From Candidatus Bathyarchaeota archaeon JdFR-04 (GTDB taxonomy: Archaea; Thermoproteota; Bathyarchaeia; Bathyarchaeales; UBA233): DNA of 15,190 nucleotides. The position numbers were made by a program, and so were the translations under genes. The notes beneath the pieces were generated by a model. That model worked only from the letters and a program-made list of their open reading frames with translations. It was not told where the DNA came from and made no database searches. Positions 13,461 through 15,190 of the stretch are shown here, in pieces. Within the stretch, counting starts at the first letter, position 1. The number at the start of each line of letters is the position of its first letter. Where the stretch lies: the NCBI GenBank assembly GCA_002010925.1, contig MTLR01000051.1:1-15190 (forward strand). The letters run 5' to 3'.

Positions 13461-14369
13461 ATGGGCGCTGAAGAAAAGCTTTTTCTTGTTGGAGATAATC
13501 CCTTTCATGGCATAAGTCACCTTTCCCAGGAAAGAAGCAGGGTTAGAGGGGATGCTCCGACCAATCCGGAGTATGCGGCTAAATTAATACTGATTTCTCT
13601 TGAGAATGGCGCAAATGGATTCATGTTTTCGGTAAGCGAAACAACCCTTTCGATCTTGAATGTTATAGATAGGAATGGGATGGTTGAATCCTTAAGTCTG
13701 TATGCTATTGTTCCCTATGCATATGAGTACGTACGGTTAGCTGGCAAAGTTGGGGGGGTTCCGGGTTTAGCTAAAAGGATCGTTAAGGAAGTAGCTTTTT
13801 CAGGGAATCTTAATGCTATAGCCGGGGGCTTAAAGGGAGTTATAGAGGCGGATTTGGGGTCTCTTGTTAAAACGTATTTGGCATATGAAATTTCGAGGAT
13901 AAGATCTTCAGCTGGCAAGCGGGCCAGATTAGAGTCCATTATGCTTCATCAATTGATTACCGATATGTGTTTAGGCTTTGATATGGACTGGTTTTTTGAC
14001 CTGTATGTGAATCACATATTGAAGATTGGATTTAAGCCGGGCTTTAACACTGGCAATTTTGCCTTTCTAGTGAAAAAATTTAGAGAATGGAACATAAATT
14101 TAGAAGAAACAGTGATTGCTGCACCCTTCAATAAGATAGGTTTCCAGATGAACCCTTCAAGGGAGGAGTGTGAAAAAGCGTTGGCGGATATGCCTAAACC
14201 TAATGTTTTGGCGATAAGCATACTGGCGGCTGGTTACCTCAAGCCTAAGGAAGCCATAGACTATATAGCAAATCTTCCAAACATAAAGGGAGTTGCAGTG
14301 GGGGTTTCAAAAGAATCTCATGCATATGAAACTTTCAAGTTGATCAGAGAAAAACTGAATTCATCTTAG
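13461..14369 (+). CDS. conserved protein of unknown function, possibly a TIM barrel
   Basis: A 302-residue soluble protein. I do not recognise the family. Regular alternation of beta and alpha segments (GANGFMFSVS, LSLYAIVPYA, SIMLHQLITD, ETVIAAPFNK, VLAISILAAG, IKGVAVGVSK) suggests a TIM-barrel fold. The opening FLVGDNPFHGISHLSQERSR carries Asn, His and Arg residues of the kind found in an active site, and GVAVGVSKESHAYET near the end resembles a phosphate-binding end of a barrel. The ATG lies 1 bp after the stop of the Gfo/Idh/MocA gene, so it is probably coupled to it and may use or supply its substrate. An aldo-keto-reductase-like or aldolase-like role is possible but unproven. Confidence 0.6.
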   Translation: MGAEEKLFLVGDNPFHGISHLSQERSRVRGDAPTNPEYAAKLILISLENGANGFMFSVSETTLSILNVIDRNGMVESLSLYAIVPYAYEYVRLAGKVGGVPGLAKRIVKEVAFSGNLNAIAGGLKGVIEADLGSLVKTYLAYEISRIRSSAGKRARLESIMLHQLITDMCLGFDMDWFFDLYVNHILKIGFKPGFNTGNFAFLVKKFREWNINLEETVIAAPFNKIGFQMNPSREECEKALADMPKPNVLAISILAAGYLKPKEAIDYIANLPNIKGVAVGVSKESHAYETFKLIREKLNSS

Positions 14370-14399
14370 GCTCACTTAGTCTAAAGGTTTACATTGCTG

Positions 14400-14405
14400 T
14401 TTTTT
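14400..14405 (+). terminator. T6 tract, possible terminator of the upstream series
   Basis: Six T residues, followed by eight A residues, lie 31 bp after the stop at 14369 and just before the tRNA. They suit archaeal U-tract termination. The T6A8 tract is too close to the mature tRNA end (3-16 bp) to be a normally spaced TATA box; TTTACATT near 14388 is the better placed candidate. Confidence 0.3.
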
Positions 14406-14415
14406 AAAAAAAAGC

Positions 14416-14490
14416 GCCGGGGTGGCTGAGGATCTAGGCGGCGGCTTGCAGGGTCGCTTTACGTTGGTGAAAATCCAACCCCCGGCTCCA
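14416..14490 (+). tRNA. trnC: tRNA-Cys (anticodon GCA) with encoded CCA
   Basis: The sequence folds fully. The acceptor stem GCCGGGG pairs with CCCCGGC, followed by T73 (the expected tRNA-Cys discriminator) and an encoded CCA. The anticodon stem GCGGC/GTCGC encloses the loop TTGCAGG, with GCA at positions 34-36 (14448-14450). The variable loop is TTTAC. The T-stem GTTGG/CCAAC is perfect. The D-stem is short (GCT with GGC). The T-loop is TGAAAAT instead of the near-universal TTCRANN form, so T55 and C56, which bind G18 and G19, are replaced by G and A. No intron is present. Mature 3' end minus CCA is at 14487. Confidence 0.9.
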
Positions 14491-14497
14491 TTATTTT

Positions 14498-15190
14498 ATG
14501 AGGAATGATTTGACTTTGAGTGTTAAACGCAGTATTGGGTGGCTTGAAGAAAAGATTAACGCCATGCGTTCCTTCGAAGGTTCGATTCTCAGCTATGTTA
14601 GGTTTCCAAAGGGCAAGTCTGACATCTTGAGACTGGATGCTAATGAGAACTATTTTGTTGATCCTGAATTTCTAAAGGCCGTCTTTTTAGAAGCCCTTAA
14701 GGAGGTTGATTTGAGGCTTTATAACCCTCATGCGATCATTGAATTGAGAAAGGCTTTGGCTAAGTATCTTGATGTGCCCTTTGAATGCGTTGGAGTTGGC
14801 AGTGGAAGCGAGCATTTGATTGATGTTATTATTCAGTCTTTCTTGACCAGTGGTGATGAGGCTGTTTCCATCGTGCCTAGCTTTTTTATTTACGGGAAGC
14901 GTGTCCGGCTCAGGGGCGCCAAATTAATCGATGTCTCTTTAAAAGAGGATTTATCTATCGATGTGGACAGAATTCTAGATAATTGTTCTGATAGGACTCG
15001 GCTTGTTTTTGTTTGTTCACCTAACAATCCTACTGGAAACCAGTTTGGTTGGAATGAGATTGAAACTTTGGCTGATGGATGTTCGGCGGTTATAGTTGTG
15101 GATGAGGCCTATGCGGAGTTCGGGGATGACTCTGTTTGTTCAAGGGCTGTTAAGAAGGAGAATATTGTTGTGTTGAGGACTTTTTCTAAG
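14498..15190 (+). CDS. hisC: histidinol-phosphate aminotransferase (N-terminal part)
   Basis: A fold-type I PLP aminotransferase that converts imidazole-acetol phosphate to histidinol phosphate in histidine synthesis. The 231 codons present run off the right edge. Seen in order are LDANENYFVDP (47-56), RLYNPHAIIELRKALAKYL (73-91), VGSGSEHLIDVII (100-112, PLP phosphate site), SIVPSFFIYGKR (124-135, Tyr132 stacking), CSPNNPTGN (173-181, Asn177), VVDEAYAEF (200-208, Asp202 and Tyr205) and RTFSK. The last codon is the PLP-binding Lys231. The ATG at 14498 is 7 bp after the tRNA CCA; TTG at 14510, with GAGGA upstream, is an alternative start. It may be co-transcribed with the tRNA. A related aminotransferase activity is possible, but the motifs favour HisC. 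Confidence 0.88.
   Translation, partial: MRNDLTLSVKRSIGWLEEKINAMRSFEGSILSYVRFPKGKSDILRLDANENYFVDPEFLKAVFLEALKEVDLRLYNPHAIIELRKALAKYLDVPFECVGVGSGSEHLIDVIIQSFLTSGDEAVSIVPSFFIYGKRVRLRGAKLIDVSLKEDLSIDVDRILDNCSDRTRLVFVCSPNNPTGNQFGWNEIETLADGCSAVIVVDEAYAEFGDDSVCSRAVKKENIVVLRTFSK

Noticed and set aside
1..15190. CRISPR array, insertion sequence or integrase-marked element
   Set aside because: No regularly spaced repeats, transposase or integrase motifs, or terminal inverted repeats were seen. The tRNA-Cys has no 3'-end duplicate in the window that would mark an attachment site.

Overview
The window looks like part of a genome of an uncultured anaerobic archaeon, most like the Bathyarchaeia; this is an inference from gene content, since no rRNA marker is present. 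Pointers are GGTGA-type ribosome binding sites with GTG/TTG alternatives, a secreted FxLYD protein ending in an IPEFG-type sorting tail, a NosD-like beta-helix protein ending in a dockerin, a DUF1616 protein, small winged-helix proteins and a 7-iron-type ferredoxin.

Left part (1-6872), cell envelope. The tail of a prenyltransferase/squalene-oxidase-repeat protein runs in from the left edge. It converges on a minus-strand set of three: a membrane protein with a 7TM domain fused to an ATP-grasp ligase, a secreted transglutaminase-fold protein with an intact Cys-His-Asp triad, and a surface-anchored FxLYD protein. Divergent from these is a large secreted beta-helix/dockerin protein.

Middle (6873-9422), oxygen/iron handling. 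Here lie rubrerythrin, a small winged-helix protein, a ferredoxin with an Asp in cluster I, a metallopeptidase-like gene broken by a frameshift, and a small ferritin-like protein resembling encapsulin cargo. No encapsulin shell gene is visible.

Right part (9423-15190). Three small winged-helix regulator-like genes surround a Cys-containing orphan with a basic tail. The last of the three leads a tight plus-strand series: a signal-peptide/TM protein, a DUF1616 protein, a Gfo/Idh/MocA oxidoreductase and a conserved protein of unknown function. A tRNA-Cys(GCA) with an unusual T-loop and the start of hisC close the window.

Strand composition switches near 8.9-9.1 kb. To the left the plus strand is A/C-rich in genes of either orientation, and to the right it is G/T-rich in genes of either orientation. 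That polarity fits diverging replication forks (origin-like). The intergenic gap there carries two perfect short palindromes. The main candidates for something new are the 7TM-ATP-grasp/transglutaminase set, this inflection point and the tRNA-Cys T-loop.
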